Notes: generated by a model from the sequence alone, not told the origin. A DNA stretch of 33,732 nucleotides from Cuspidothrix issatschenkoi CHARLIE-1 (GCF_002934005.1 NZ_PGEM01000070.1:1-33732), one strand, 5' to 3'. Shown: positions 1 to 8,388, counted from the first letter of the stretch. Made by a program: numbers and translations.

Positions 1-325
1 GAAGTGCGGAATGTGGGTTAATAGATATTTTTTTTAATTTTTATTATTTTATTATTCTAAAATCAGATAAACTAAGAAAAATATAGGCGCAAAATAAATC
101 AAGTAAGTAGGTGAACCGAAAAATTTAAAGGTATGTGAAGAAAAGTAAAACCGCCCAAAACTTGAGATTGTCGATAGCAAAGCGTGGCTTTTAGCCATAG
201 TGTTCCCTTCCCCCAAAGACAATTTTTAACGCTAACCTACTTATTCTTTGCAGTTTTTGTTAGATAAATTGATCATAATTTGTGAAAAAGTATTGATAAG
301 CGGCAACTAAATTGATTATCTTAAA
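1..325. other. Left-edge spacer, no gene recognised
   Basis: Frame 1 of the plus strand reads six codons (E V R N V G) and then stops at 19-21, so a gene could end here from outside the window, but six codons cannot establish that. The rest is AT-rich with stops in all frames. I see no RNA gene or strong terminator. Confidence 0.4.
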
Positions 326-1813
326 TTATCTCAAGTCAGCAATAAAAGCATTTTTATCATTTATAATATTAGGGTATTTACTAAGAACATTATTAATTTT
401 CTGTTTTTGACCATCATCCACAAATAAATTATAGCTTTCGACAAATTCAAAGCTACCTGCTAAATAATTAGCACCTAATTTAATTTTTGACATTATGTAT
501 TCTTCTGTGAGATAACTAGGATTAACTAGCCATCCTTTTCGATGACATAAGTAAAGTAATGTTGGATCACCTCCTGTGGTGAAAATTGTTAATGAATCTG
601 ATTTTATGTTTTGTTTAATCATCTGTGCGAGTTGAAATACATCCGATTTATTTGTTCTTTCTTTACGCATATAGTCTATGGAATAAATCATGGAGCCAGT
701 AAGGATAGATAAACATAGACAAACGGTTAAAATTTTACCTATATTTAATTTTTTCTCATATTGATGCCAGTATTTAGCAAAAAACTTACCTATAAATACA
801 ACTCCAGGCAGCATTAACGGTAGTTGATAATATTCATGTACTAAGCTCGTAGTAGGTACTATAGCCCAGGATAAGACTACTGAGACTAACCAAATATCAA
901 AGAAATATTCTTCTTGAGTTTTCCTTTTTATAAATAAACCCGCTATAAATATAGGGAACATAAATATAGCAAAATGCCTGAAGGAAGTTCTAAATATTAT
1001 TTCTGACCAAAAATTAACAGTTAATAACATACTGTATTGATATCTATTTGTTGAACCGCCCCAAAAACCAAAAGTATTACCATATTCTAAAAATAATTGA
1101 TGAGCATGGTAATACCAAAGAGTAAATGTTATAAGAATGAATAAAGTGTAAAGAAAAATATATATATTAGTGAAAATTTTTATCTTAAATTTATGCCAAG
1201 CTAAATATAATAATGGCATACCTATATATAGTATTGGTAAAACTTTAATTAGACATGATAAAGCTACAAAAAATGCTGATATAGACAAGAAATGCACTTT
1301 ATTTGATTCTAGCCAATTAATAAAATAATATATTCCTGCAACTGTACACATTAACAGCATTGATTCAGGTTGAAAAGTTCGACTATAATATACATTTAAA
1401 GGTAAAATGGCAAACAATAAGCATGACCAAAAAGCTACTTGTCTATCAAAATATTTGGTAGTAAGTTTATACAAGAAAAGAATTGTCAATAATGAGAAAA
1501 CTATAGATGTTAATCTACCGAATAATTCATGTACGCCAAAAAATTTATATAATATAGAAACAATAAATGAATAAATTGGAAACTCTGTTTCACAATAGCC
1601 AGGGGAATTTCCACCCCAATCAACTTGAGGATAGAATAGATTAAATCCATTTTCATAGAAATTTCTAGCTATTGCTGCTGTGTCAGCTTGTCGCCAGGAA
1701 TGAATACCTATAATAGGTGAATTAATATTATATAATCTCACACCTACGGCTATAGCCAGTAAAAATAATATGGGGTATTTATCTACTTTTGTTTTGATGA
1801 CATCAATGCTCAT
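326..1813 (-). CDS. GT39/ArnT-like membrane glycosyltransferase
   Basis: This is a 495-residue polytopic membrane protein resembling the dolichyl/undecaprenyl-phosphate-sugar glycosyltransferases (GT39, ArnT-like, PMT_2). These move a sugar from a lipid carrier onto an acceptor at the outer face of the inner membrane. After a first membrane segment (about residues 13-27) the first periplasmic loop carries HSWRQADTAAIARNF (about 38-52), where the family keeps its acidic catalytic residue, and a second acidic patch, CETEFPIYSF, near 74-83. About ten further hydrophobic segments follow, then a short soluble C-terminal part (about 400-495). The ATG is the natural start. The acceptor cannot be predicted. 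Just upstream lies the remnant of a different glycosyltransferase, and another one lies at 3006-4331, so this is an eroding surface-glycan locus. The family is clear; the substrate is not. Confidence 0.85.
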   Translation of the reverse strand: MSIDVIKTKVDKYPILFLLAIAVGVRLYNINSPIIGIHSWRQADTAAIARNFYENGFNLFYPQVDWGGNSPGYCETEFPIYSFIVSILYKFFGVHELFGRLTSIVFSLLTILFLYKLTTKYFDRQVAFWSCLLFAILPLNVYYSRTFQPESMLLMCTVAGIYYFINWLESNKVHFLSISAFFVALSCLIKVLPILYIGMPLLYLAWHKFKIKIFTNIYIFLYTLFILITFTLWYYHAHQLFLEYGNTFGFWGGSTNRYQYSMLLTVNFWSEIIFRTSFRHFAIFMFPIFIAGLFIKRKTQEEYFFDIWLVSVVLSWAIVPTTSLVHEYYQLPLMLPGVVFIGKFFAKYWHQYEKKLNIGKILTVCLCLSILTGSMIYSIDYMRKERTNKSDVFQLAQMIKQNIKSDSLTIFTTGGDPTLLYLCHRKGWLVNPSYLTEEYIMSKIKLGANYLAGSFEFVESYNLFVDDGQKQKINNVLSKYPNIINDKNAFIADLR

Positions 1814-1844
1814 AATTTATAAATTTAGTTTTAGGTTGATACTG

Positions 1845-2000
1845 AATTCTTATAAAGATACTAACTGTACCTGCTAATTCAAAAGACAACCGGAATTTCA
1901 TTAAAATCTAAATACTCACAGCAAACAGAGGGAAAACATCTAAATTGTGCTGTTTGCTGTCATTAACAAATTCATAACTGGAAGTAGCGATCACAGATAG
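1845..2000 (-). pseudogene. Remnant of a PIG-V-like mannosyltransferase
   Basis: Translating the minus strand from 1994 down gives YEFVNDSKQHNLDVFPLFAV, which aligns without gaps to residues 82-101 of the intact mannosyltransferase at 3006-4331 (YEFADDGKQHNIAFFPLFPT). An in-frame TAG at 1908-1910 falls where the intact protein has Phe. Beyond it the frame still reads ILMKFRLSFELAG against ILMKLGFSFNIAG. Upstream of about 2000 the frame meets a stop. No start codon or catalytic region survives, so this is a roughly 50-codon relic of a paralogue. The promoter and 5' region of the GT39 gene (start 1813) must lie within or next to this relic. Confidence 0.8.
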
Positions 2001-2395
2001 TTAAAGATCCTATGAAACTTATGTTTAACTAATTTTAATAATGTATTGTTTGCAGTGATCATTATAAATCTTAGATGATTTTTTAAAAGGGTAGTTTAAC
2101 CTCATGGCTGGAACAACGAAGCATCTCGGCATAGGGCTGAATTATACCTTACCGGACTTTTGAAACATACTCTTATAATTTCTAGCCTGTAAAATTTTCT
2201 ACTAATAGAATTAAGGTATATACACTATCATTTATTTGGTAGGAATTTTACTTTGATATCATATTAACAATTACCATACTTTGGTTGCATTAGAGATGCA
2301 ACTAGGGGAAGCATTAGAAAATTAATATATAAAAACTTAATCAATAATTATTCCTGATATGCTAGACTGAAAAACGTAGCTTTCTAATCAAAAAT
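2001..2395. other. AT-rich spacer with repeat debris
   Basis: No reading frame of note. A stretch at about 2127-2145 (CGAAGCATCTCGGCATAGGG) looks like the short dispersed GAGATGCTTCG-type repeat often seen between cyanobacterial genes; that identification is from memory. No convincing promoter was found for the gene starting at 2396. Confidence 0.35.
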
Positions 2396-2998
2396 ATGCA
2401 ACTAACCCAAAAGCAATATTACACTCCAGAGGAATATCTGGAATTAGAAGCAACTGCTGACTACAAAAGCGAATACATTGACGGACAAATTATTCCTATG
2501 GCTGGTGCATCTATAAATCATAACCGCATCTCTTTGAATTTAAGTTCTGGGCTGAATTTTGCCTTCAAAAATCAGAATTACGAAGTTTTCATGGGTGATA
2601 TGCGTCTGTGGATACCTCAAAAACTAATATACACTTATCCAGATGTGATCATTATTGCAGATGAGGCGGAATTTTTCAATAATCGGACAGATACAATCAC
2701 AAACCCCCAGGTAATTATAGAAGTTTTATCTAAATCTACCAAAAGTTACGATAGAGAAGATAAATTTGCAGCTTACAGAACAATTCCTACTTTTCAAGAA
2801 TATCTATTAATTGATCAAAATCGTATTCATGTAGAACAATTTTCTAAAATTGGCAAAAAAAGATGGAATTTGTGTGAGTACGATGAAGAAGATGAAAACA
2901 TATCTCTGATAACAGTACCTTTTACAATTTCTTTGCAGGATTTGTATAATAAAGTAAATTTTGAAGTTGCAGAACCTGAAACAAAAAACAATATTTGA
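2396..2998 (+). CDS. Uma2 family endonuclease-like protein (DUF820)
   Basis: A 200-residue protein of the Uma2/DUF820 family, a PD-(D/E)xK nuclease fold greatly expanded in cyanobacteria and usually of unknown target. The family marks are visible in order: YTPEEYLELE near the N-terminus, YIDGQIIPMAGAS (about 27-39), NHNRISLNL, the first catalytic acid in YPDVIII (about 79-85), the second in VIIEVLSKSTKSYDREDKF (about 105-123) and the strand EYLLIDQ. Length and motifs are those of an intact member. It stops 8 bp before the end of the convergent mannosyltransferase gene. A second member lies at 7277-7849. Cellular role unknown; some authors link the family to mobile DNA, but nothing here proves that. 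Confidence 0.88.
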   Translation: MQLTQKQYYTPEEYLELEATADYKSEYIDGQIIPMAGASINHNRISLNLSSGLNFAFKNQNYEVFMGDMRLWIPQKLIYTYPDVIIIADEAEFFNNRTDTITNPQVIIEVLSKSTKSYDREDKFAAYRTIPTFQEYLLIDQNRIHVEQFSKIGKKRWNLCEYDEEDENISLITVPFTISLQDLYNKVNFEVAEPETKNNI

Positions 2999-3005
2999 AA
3001 GTTCC

Positions 3006-4331
3006 TCAACCAACCCAAATTTCCTGGGCAAAACCCACTGCTAATTTACTCAATAAAGTGATAAATATACCCATAACTAAATAAGCATAACGGGGATAGC
3101 GAGATAACCACACACCTATAGCTATATTCAGAGGAATAATTCCATAAGCAAGACGACTTAAAGAAATTGTGCCACCAGAAGCTAAAAGTAAACCAATACC
3201 ACAAAAACCATAAACTATCATTACTGGGGTTAATTGCCGACGGTAATACCATAACAGAAATGTACTACCCAGAATCATAGATACATTTAATAAATTATTA
3301 ATTAAATTTTGATTTGCCACAATTAATGACAATATAACTATAGCATAACCACTGTAAAATGTAACAGGGCGGAAATATTTACGCCAATATAATAAACAAG
3401 AAGAAATAATGACAATAAAACTAAAACATATCGGATACCGAATATCTTTAATTCCCCCTTCATCATTATGTACCCAACCATAATACCAATTATGACCGAA
3501 GGGAATTTGCATGAACATATTTAACCAACCTTGCCAGTCAAATCCAAAGGAAGGCCGCCATCCTTTTTGTGCGGCAATAAAGGCGAGAAAATTATCAAAA
3601 TGTAGCCAACAATAAAAACTAAATATTAACAAACCTGTTCCAGATAATAACCCTGTGACGTAGGCAATTGGTGGTTTACGTTGTTTCCAAGCTGCGATAA
3701 AAAACGCCGGAATTAATACCATTCCTGTAGGACGGGTTGCTGTTGCCATTGCTCCGCAAATACCTGTCCAAATATATTTTTTCTCATCAAATGCACGTAA
3801 AGCAATTGTACTTAATAATAAATACAAACCTTCTGTATAAATTACTCCAGTAAATAAGGACATAGGACAGTAAGCCATGACGGCAATTGTCCACTGTGCT
3901 ATGGTGATATTACATTGTTTTTTTAGCCAACCATATAAAAAATATAGTGTGCCTAAAAACGCTAAATTATTAATAATTAATCCCGCAATGTTAAAAGAAA
4001 AACCCAATTTCATCAAGATAAAAATACTTGTAGGAAACAAAGGGAAAAAAGCTATATTATGTTGTTTACCATCATCAGCAAATTCATAACCTTCAGTAAC
4101 TATTGCTCGATAATGAACACTATCCCAAGCATCAAAAACGCCCCAGCCTAAATGGGGTGTAATTCCATCTGACAATGCTGGTATATTTGGAGCAATTAAC
4201 AACATTGCGGTTATAATTAATACACGACTCACTAGCCACATAGAGCCGGGAAATAAGAAATCGTCCCTCCAGATAAATTTAGCCATCCCTGTAGCGATAG
4301 TAGCGATCGCCATTTGTGTTTTCACCATCAT
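3006..4331 (-). CDS. PIG-V-like mannosyltransferase family membrane protein
   Basis: A 441-residue polytopic membrane protein related to GPI mannosyltransferase 2 (PIG-V), GT-C fold. The diagnostic motif is AWDSVHYRAIV (residues 68-78), the family's conserved acidic first luminal/periplasmic loop, followed by YEFADDGKQHNIAFFPLFP (82-100). About ten hydrophobic segments follow, with a short GLIINN turn and a WRPSFGFDWQGW loop. Bacteria lack GPI anchors, so the donor is probably a polyprenyl-phosphate sugar and the product a surface glycan or glycoprotein; that is inference. The ATG at 4331 has a second ATG next to it (MM). The gene converges on the Uma2 gene at 2396-2998. A broken paralogue lies at 1845-2000. 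A HIP1 site at 4303-4310 sits inside the 5' end. Confidence 0.82.
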   Translation of the reverse strand: MMVKTQMAIATIATGMAKFIWRDDFLFPGSMWLVSRVLIITAMLLIAPNIPALSDGITPHLGWGVFDAWDSVHYRAIVTEGYEFADDGKQHNIAFFPLFPTSIFILMKLGFSFNIAGLIINNLAFLGTLYFLYGWLKKQCNITIAQWTIAVMAYCPMSLFTGVIYTEGLYLLLSTIALRAFDEKKYIWTGICGAMATATRPTGMVLIPAFFIAAWKQRKPPIAYVTGLLSGTGLLIFSFYCWLHFDNFLAFIAAQKGWRPSFGFDWQGWLNMFMQIPFGHNWYYGWVHNDEGGIKDIRYPICFSFIVIISSCLLYWRKYFRPVTFYSGYAIVILSLIVANQNLINNLLNVSMILGSTFLLWYYRRQLTPVMIVYGFCGIGLLLASGGTISLSRLAYGIIPLNIAIGVWLSRYPRYAYLVMGIFITLLSKLAVGFAQEIWVG

Positions 4332-4473
4332 GCTTACGTTGTTTCTAACTCTGAAGTAATAACTATGTTTATCTTAAGTAATGTTACGCAATTTTTCGCA
4401 AAAAGCAATAGGTAATAGAAATTAATTTCTACTACCCATTCCCAAGGTGAATTTAGATGACTAACAACTGGGA

Positions 4474-4656
4474 TTAATTATTTCCTGTTTCGGGAATAGT
4501 CCGTTTAAACTCATCCATTAGATCATCTAATTCTTCCAAAGCCTGATTAACATCAACTCTTAAAGTCCCTAAGTTGGGTTGTTCTAGCAAACTCAGCAAC
4601 CGTTCACGTTTAGATTGAACCGTGCTAATTCGGTCTTTAATTGTCTGAATATCCAT
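4474..4656 (-). CDS. Small conserved helical protein, function unknown
   Basis: A 60-residue acidic, strongly helical peptide (IKDRISTVQSKRERLLSLLE, then VNQALEELDDLMDEFKRTIP) with leucines at heptad-like spacing, suggesting a short coiled coil or helical hairpin. It has no membrane segment and no cysteine. A good ribosome-binding site (AAGGG, about 5 nt before the ATG on the minus strand) supports translation. It stands alone between the mannosyltransferase and the divergent DUF2854 gene. I do not recognise a named family; it looks like one of the small conserved cyanobacterial hypotheticals. Confidence 0.7.
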   Translation of the reverse strand: MDIQTIKDRISTVQSKRERLLSLLEQPNLGTLRVDVNQALEELDDLMDEFKRTIPETGNN

Positions 4657-4798
4657 TTTTCCCTTCTAGTCCTTAAACACTTCAAATCTAAAGTTAACGC
4701 AAAACGGAAAAATCTCAGTCTTCCCCTTTCCCAATCTGGCGTTAATCAGCGATGATAACAATACTCAGGATCAAAATAAATTATACTAATCTTAAATT

Positions 4799-5341
4799 AT
4801 GCTCGGCGGAATTTCTTTAGGAACACTTGGTTTAACAGTAGGTAGTATACTGACCATCACGGGTTTTGTAGCCTACTTTGCCGACAACGCTACCCTCAAT
4901 TTAGTGGGATTTTTCTATGGTTTTCCCCTATTACTGGGAGGTTTAGCCCTCAAAGCTAATGAACTTAAACCCATACCCTTTAGCCAACCCACCACATCAT
5001 CCATTCTAGAACTCAGAAACCAACAGGCAACCGTCACACAAACTAAAATCCGCAAAGACATCACACGCTTCTGCTATGGACAAAGAGCGCATTTAGACGA
5101 AGCTTTGGCTTATCTAGGTTTAAGTCCCACGGACGAATCAAGACCAATAGTGACAGGTTTACGAGAAACCCAAATCAATGGGGCTTATACCCTCATTTTA
5201 GAATTTGATTCGCCATTAATTAGCTTCGATGTTTGGCAACAAAAGCAAGAAAAAATGACCAAATATTTTGGACCTAATGTAGAAATTACCATGACACAGC
5301 CTAGAGAAGATTATATTGAACTCTCTTTGATGAAAACCTAA
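4799..5341 (+). CDS. DUF2854 domain-containing membrane protein
   Basis: A 180-residue protein of the DUF2854 family, found in cyanobacteria and plastids. Two hydrophobic segments open the protein (about residues 5-27 and 32-52, with the turn ADNATLNLVGFFYGFPLLLGG). A soluble domain follows, with a helical TKIRKDITRFCYGQRAHLDEAL stretch and a C-terminal alpha/beta part that ends in MTQPREDYIELSLMKT. Length matches the family. A TATACT box at 4782-4787 lies only about 12 nt before the ATG, so if it is the -10 the message would be nearly leaderless. Function is unknown. Confidence 0.85.
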   Translation: MLGGISLGTLGLTVGSILTITGFVAYFADNATLNLVGFFYGFPLLLGGLALKANELKPIPFSQPTTSSILELRNQQATVTQTKIRKDITRFCYGQRAHLDEALAYLGLSPTDESRPIVTGLRETQINGAYTLILEFDSPLISFDVWQQKQEKMTKYFGPNVEITMTQPREDYIELSLMKT

Positions 5342-5428
5342 CCTAAAACCTCTATCCTCCAAGGAACTCAAATTCCTTGCTAATAGCGCAAGTTATCTAA
5401 AGATGACTAAACATTTAAAAAAGTTCCT

Positions 5429-5476
5429 AGTCCGTTTCAACGGACTTGAGCTATTAGACAGGGAATCTATTCCCTG
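5429..5476. repeat. Pair of short hairpins downstream of the DUF2854 gene
   Basis: Two 7-bp perfect stems lie in tandem: AGTCCGT/ACGGACT at 5429-5446 and CAGGGAA/TTCCCTG at 5459-5476. They occupy most of the 180-bp spacer between two plus-strand genes and could act as a 3' terminator structure or be a dispersed palindromic repeat. There is no T-run. Confidence 0.5.
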
Positions 5477-5520
5477 GCTTAGTATAGTATAATCATCCAT
5501 AGAAATACCCAACATCTACC

Positions 5521-7194
5521 ATGAGCCAATGCCTTAACCCCGCCTGTATTTATCAAAATCCCCAAGGTACAAGCTTTTGTCAAAAATGCGGCGGTAAAAT
5601 CCTCTTAGATGATCGTTATCGTCCTATTAAATTTCTGGGAGAAGGTGGTTTTGGTAGAACATTTCAAGCAGTAGATGAAAAAAGATTAAATACACCCTGC
5701 GTTATTAAACAATTCTTACCCCAACAAGCTGGAAGTGCGGCCTTAGCAAAAGCTACAGAATTATTTCAACACGAAGCCAAAAGACTCCAAGAACTAGGAA
5801 AACATCCCCAAATTCCAGACTTAGAAGCCTTCTTTCCCCAAGATGGTAGACTTTATTTAGTCCAAGACTTTATTGATGGTCAAAACCTCTTAGAAGAATT
5901 TCAAAATCAAGGTAAATTAAATGAAGCTCAAATCAGAATTATCTTAGTAGAACTATTACCAGTTTTACAATTTATCCATGATAACAAAGTTATTCATCGA
6001 GATATAAAACCAGAAAATATTATTAGAAGCAAAAACGGTAAATTATTCCTGATTGATTTTGGCGTTTCTAAAGAAACAAGCGGTAGTATTTTAACTAGAG
6101 TTGGAACTACAGTAGGTACTCCTGGATATGCACCCCCGGAACAGTTGCGGGGTGTGGCTTACCATAATAGTGATCTCTATAGTTTAGCTGTTACCTGTGT
6201 GAGATTATTAACGGGACATTTTCAAAAATCTGATAGTTCAGATGAATTGTTTGATACTAACACAATGGCATGGCAATGGCGAAAATATGTTTCTTTAAGT
6301 GAGGAATTAACAACCCTATTAGAAACAATGTTACAGGATATTCCTGCTAAACGTTATCAATCAGCTACAGAAGTTTTAGCAGCATTAACAAATCAAAAAA
6401 CAGTAGTTATTTCTACCCCACAACCACCAGCAAATACGAACGTAAATATCAATCTTCAATCATCCTTTACAGAAGACTTAGGAAAAGGTGTCAAATTAGA
6501 AATGATCGCCATACCCGGAGGAACTTTTCTCATGGGTTCACCGGAAAATGAAGCAGAAAGAAGTAGTTGGGAAAGTCCCCAACATCAAGTGACAGTTCCC
6601 AGCTTCTTTATGGGAAAATATCAATTGACACAGGCACAATATCAAGCTATTATAGGAACTAACCCATCTCGCTTCAAAGGTAAGAATCGCCCTGTAGAAA
6701 GTGTGTGTTGGGATGATGCAGTCGCATTCTGTCAAACGCTCAGTCAAAAGACACAGAAAAACTACAGATTGCCTAGTGAAGCAGAATGGGAGTATGCTTG
6801 TAGAGCCGGGACAACCACGCCATTTTCTTTTGGTGACAACATCACCACGGATTTAGTAAACTATGATGGTAATTATCCCTATAAGTCCGCACCAAAAGGC
6901 AAACATCGCCAACAAACCACAGATGTAGGAACTTTTCCCCCTAACGCTTTTGGTTTGTACGATATGCACGGGAATGTTTGGGAATGGTGCGAAGATGACT
7001 GGCATGAAAATTATATAAATGCGCCTATAGATGGCAGCGCTTGGAATAATCGAAATGATATTAAGCTAATGCGCGGTGGTTCTTGGTACGGAATGGCTAA
7101 GGGTTGCCGCTCTGCTTATCGCAATAATTATTCGCGCGATCGTTGTCACTTCGACTTCGGTTTTCGGGTGGTGTCTTCGTTCAGAACTTTGTAG
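5521..7194 (+). CDS. Ser/Thr protein kinase fused to a C-terminal SUMF1/FGE-like domain
   Basis: A 557-residue three-part protein. Residues 1-27 form a zinc-ribbon-like module (C4, C9, C20, C23). A Hanks-type kinase domain follows (about 33-290): glycine loop GEGGFG (40-45), ATP lysine K63, alpha-C Glu near 85, catalytic HRDIKPEN (159-166, D161), metal-binding DFG (179-181) and APPE near 205, so all catalytic residues are present. After a Thr/Pro/Asn-rich linker (about 293-315) comes a formylglycine-generating-enzyme-like domain (about 318-555) with IPGGTFLMGS, RLPSEAEWEYACRAG, YDMHGNVWEW and LMRGGSW. The active-site cysteine that follows GGS in true FGE is replaced (GGSWYG), so sulfatase activation is unlikely; a binding or scaffold role is more likely. 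No membrane segment. A TATAAT at 5488-5493 may be the -10. Codon use matches its neighbours. Confidence 0.92.
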   Translation: MSQCLNPACIYQNPQGTSFCQKCGGKILLDDRYRPIKFLGEGGFGRTFQAVDEKRLNTPCVIKQFLPQQAGSAALAKATELFQHEAKRLQELGKHPQIPDLEAFFPQDGRLYLVQDFIDGQNLLEEFQNQGKLNEAQIRIILVELLPVLQFIHDNKVIHRDIKPENIIRSKNGKLFLIDFGVSKETSGSILTRVGTTVGTPGYAPPEQLRGVAYHNSDLYSLAVTCVRLLTGHFQKSDSSDELFDTNTMAWQWRKYVSLSEELTTLLETMLQDIPAKRYQSATEVLAALTNQKTVVISTPQPPANTNVNINLQSSFTEDLGKGVKLEMIAIPGGTFLMGSPENEAERSSWESPQHQVTVPSFFMGKYQLTQAQYQAIIGTNPSRFKGKNRPVESVCWDDAVAFCQTLSQKTQKNYRLPSEAEWEYACRAGTTTPFSFGDNITTDLVNYDGNYPYKSAPKGKHRQQTTDVGTFPPNAFGLYDMHGNVWEWCEDDWHENYINAPIDGSAWNNRNDIKLMRGGSWYGMAKGCRSAYRNNYSRDRCHFDFGFRVVSSFRTL

Positions 7195-7247
7195 CCCTTT
7201 ATACTTTTACCCTCTACCCTTCTTTTTCTTTTCCCTTCTTAACGGTG

Positions 7248-7273
7248 AATTATCAGGTTATTATTCCTGATTC
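7248..7273. terminator. Hairpin between convergent genes
   Basis: GAATTATCAGG and CCTGATTC can pair (6-bp core ATCAGG/CCTGAT, 8-nt AT loop) in the 82-bp spacer where the kinase gene and the minus-strand Uma2 gene converge. The flanks are pyrimidine-rich on the plus strand. A weak two-way terminator is plausible. Confidence 0.4.
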
Positions 7274-7276
7274 AGA

Positions 7277-7849
7277 TTACCCAAAAACAACACCGCGATA
7301 AATTTCCGATATCGGTAAATCAACCCCAATAGACTCCAAAGAAATGGATTTTTCTAAATCATTAAAATCACTCAATAACCAACCTTGAGACTGTTTACTA
7401 TATTTTTCTATAAAAATTTCATCTTGTTCAACTAATAAATATTCACAAAAACTGCTAATTGAACGATACATCCGAAACTTGCTTTGTCGGTCATAATCCG
7501 CGGTTGAACGTGATAATACCTCTACAATTAAAATGGGATTTAAAACTTCATCATTGCGGTTTTCATTTAGTTGCGGTTCATCTGCAAAAACCATTACATC
7601 TGGATATACTCCGCGTTTATATTCAGGAATCCATAACCTCAAATCACTATTAATTGGCTCACATTTACTATCACGCAGAATAAACTTGAGAAATGCAAAA
7701 ATATTGCCCCCTATACGACTATGATTGATTGATCCTCCCGACATTGGCACAATTTCTCCATCACGATACTCACTGCGTTCTTCAGCTTTTTCTTCAATGG
7801 CGCGATATTCATCTAAACTATAACGACGCTCAACAGTAGTAATCATCAT
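7277..7849 (-). CDS. Uma2 family endonuclease-like protein (DUF820)
   Basis: A 190-residue second Uma2/DUF820 protein. The same ordered marks are present: YSLDEYRAIEEKAEERSEYR, DGEIVPMSGGSINHSRI, the acid in YPDVMVFADE (about 80-89), LIVEVLSRSTADYDRQSKF (about 108-126) and EYLLVEQDEIFIEKY. It is clearly a paralogue of 2396-2998 but differs at many positions, so it is not a recent duplication. Start: two ATGs in a row; either is possible. It is followed on its upstream side by palindromic repeats and the toxin-antitoxin locus. Function unknown. Confidence 0.88.
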   Translation of the reverse strand: MMITTVERRYSLDEYRAIEEKAEERSEYRDGEIVPMSGGSINHSRIGGNIFAFLKFILRDSKCEPINSDLRLWIPEYKRGVYPDVMVFADEPQLNENRNDEVLNPILIVEVLSRSTADYDRQSKFRMYRSISSFCEYLLVEQDEIFIEKYSKQSQGWLLSDFNDLEKSISLESIGVDLPISEIYRGVVFG

Positions 7850-7964
7850 CTTGCAACCAATTACATTGAAGTAATCATGATTCTAGCAAAACTGGATATC
7901 TTGTTGAATCATTGACATTATTATCAATAATATTGAACAATTTTTATTCAAAATATTACCCATA

Positions 7965-8072
7965 TCTCGTTCCCGGTCTTTGAGTGGGAATGCCCTCAAG
8001 AGGCTCTGCCTCTGCTATCATTGAAGGCAGAGCCTTCTAAAATTCATTCCCATACAGAGTATGGGAACGAGA
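7965..8072. repeat. MITE-like palindromic element
   Basis: The ends TCTCGTTCCC (7965-7974) and GGGAACGAGA (8063-8072) are perfect inverted repeats, extended imperfectly to about 28 nt (GTGGGAATG near 7984, CATTCCCA near 8045). Inside is a second inverted pair, AGAGGCTCTGCCTC / GAAGGCAGAGCCTTC. There is no coding capacity. The architecture is that of a small non-autonomous mobile or REP-type element; this type is, from memory, widespread in Nostocales. Its right end abuts exactly the first hflX-end duplication (8073). Confidence 0.7.
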
Positions 8073-8088
8073 ATTATTCATTAAGCTT

Positions 8089-8121
8089 AGATCCCGGACT
8101 TCTTTAAGAAGTCCGGGATCT
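8089..8121. repeat. 33-nt perfect palindromic hairpin (copy 1 of 3)
   Basis: The arms AGATCCCGGACTTCT and AGAAGTCCGGGATCT are perfectly complementary around TTA. A near-identical copy lies at 8977-9009 (one mismatch) and a diverged one at 29761-29793. At 8977-9009 it sits between the converging toxin and hflX genes, where it could serve as a terminator for both. Confidence 0.75.
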
Positions 8122-8129
8122 GAAAATCA

Positions 8130-8246
8130 TCAACCACCATCAACAGCGTACTGAATTAACAGAGATAACCGTTGACGCAGGGTTTCTAGTCCCAAACGCT
8201 GACTAGCAGAAATAAACACCGCTAAAGGAAACTCTTCTCTTGCCAA
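8130..8246 (-). pseudogene. hflX 3'-end fragment
   Basis: The minus strand reads the same C-terminus as hflX: EFPLAVFISASQRLGLETLR, then QRLSLLIQYAVDGG and stop at 8130-8132, matching the hflX stop at 9018. Nucleotide changes in this part are nearly all silent. There is no start; homology ends near 8252, where a palindromic repeat begins. This is a duplicated, non-functional gene end. Confidence 0.85.
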
Positions 8247-8259
8247 CGCTAGGTAGTAG

Positions 8260-8285
8260 GTTGGGTTGAGGTAACGAAGCCCAAC
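8260..8285. repeat. Short REP-like palindrome
   Basis: GTTGGG (8260-8265) pairs with CCCAAC (8280-8285), with partial pairing inside. Sequences of the type GTTGGGTTxxGTTCCTCAACCCAAC are common dispersed repeats in cyanobacteria (from memory). It begins within a few bases of the point where the hflX homology stops. Confidence 0.5.
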
Positions 8286-8329
8286 ACCTGTATCAAATTT
8301 TAACAAAATTAGTGCTAGTGTTAGATTGT

Positions 8330-8358
8330 TTGAGAACCCTCAAGAAAGAAGATATAAT
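8330..8358 (+). promoter_or_regulatory. Sigma-70-type promoter of the toxin-antitoxin pair
   Basis: TTGAGA at 8330-8335 and TATAAT at 8353-8358 are separated by 17 nt: five of six and six of six consensus bases. Initiation near 8365 would give a leader of about 24 nt before the ATG at 8389. The promoter lies outside the duplicated segment. Confidence 0.65.
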
Positions 8359-8388
8359 TAGTTTAGTCCGATTATCACATCTAAAATC

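Larger units (their letters stand above)
8073..8252. repeat. 180-bp direct repeat, copy 1 (contains hflX 3' end)
   Basis: This segment matches 8961-9140 at a constant offset of 888 bp with about 11 mismatches counted by eye. In order it contains the last four codons of the DUF5615 toxin gene (ATTATTCATTAA), a long palindrome and the last 39 or so codons of hflX. It is bounded on the left by the MITE-like element and on the right by another palindromic repeat. Confidence 0.88.

Noticed and set aside
2807-3031. Minus-strand frames opposite the first Uma2 gene
   Set aside because: They are antisense to a clear Uma2 coding region and encode no recognisable protein.
5521-7194. Sulfatase-activating formylglycine-generating enzyme
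   Set aside because: The cysteine after GGS is missing and no sulfatase gene is nearby.
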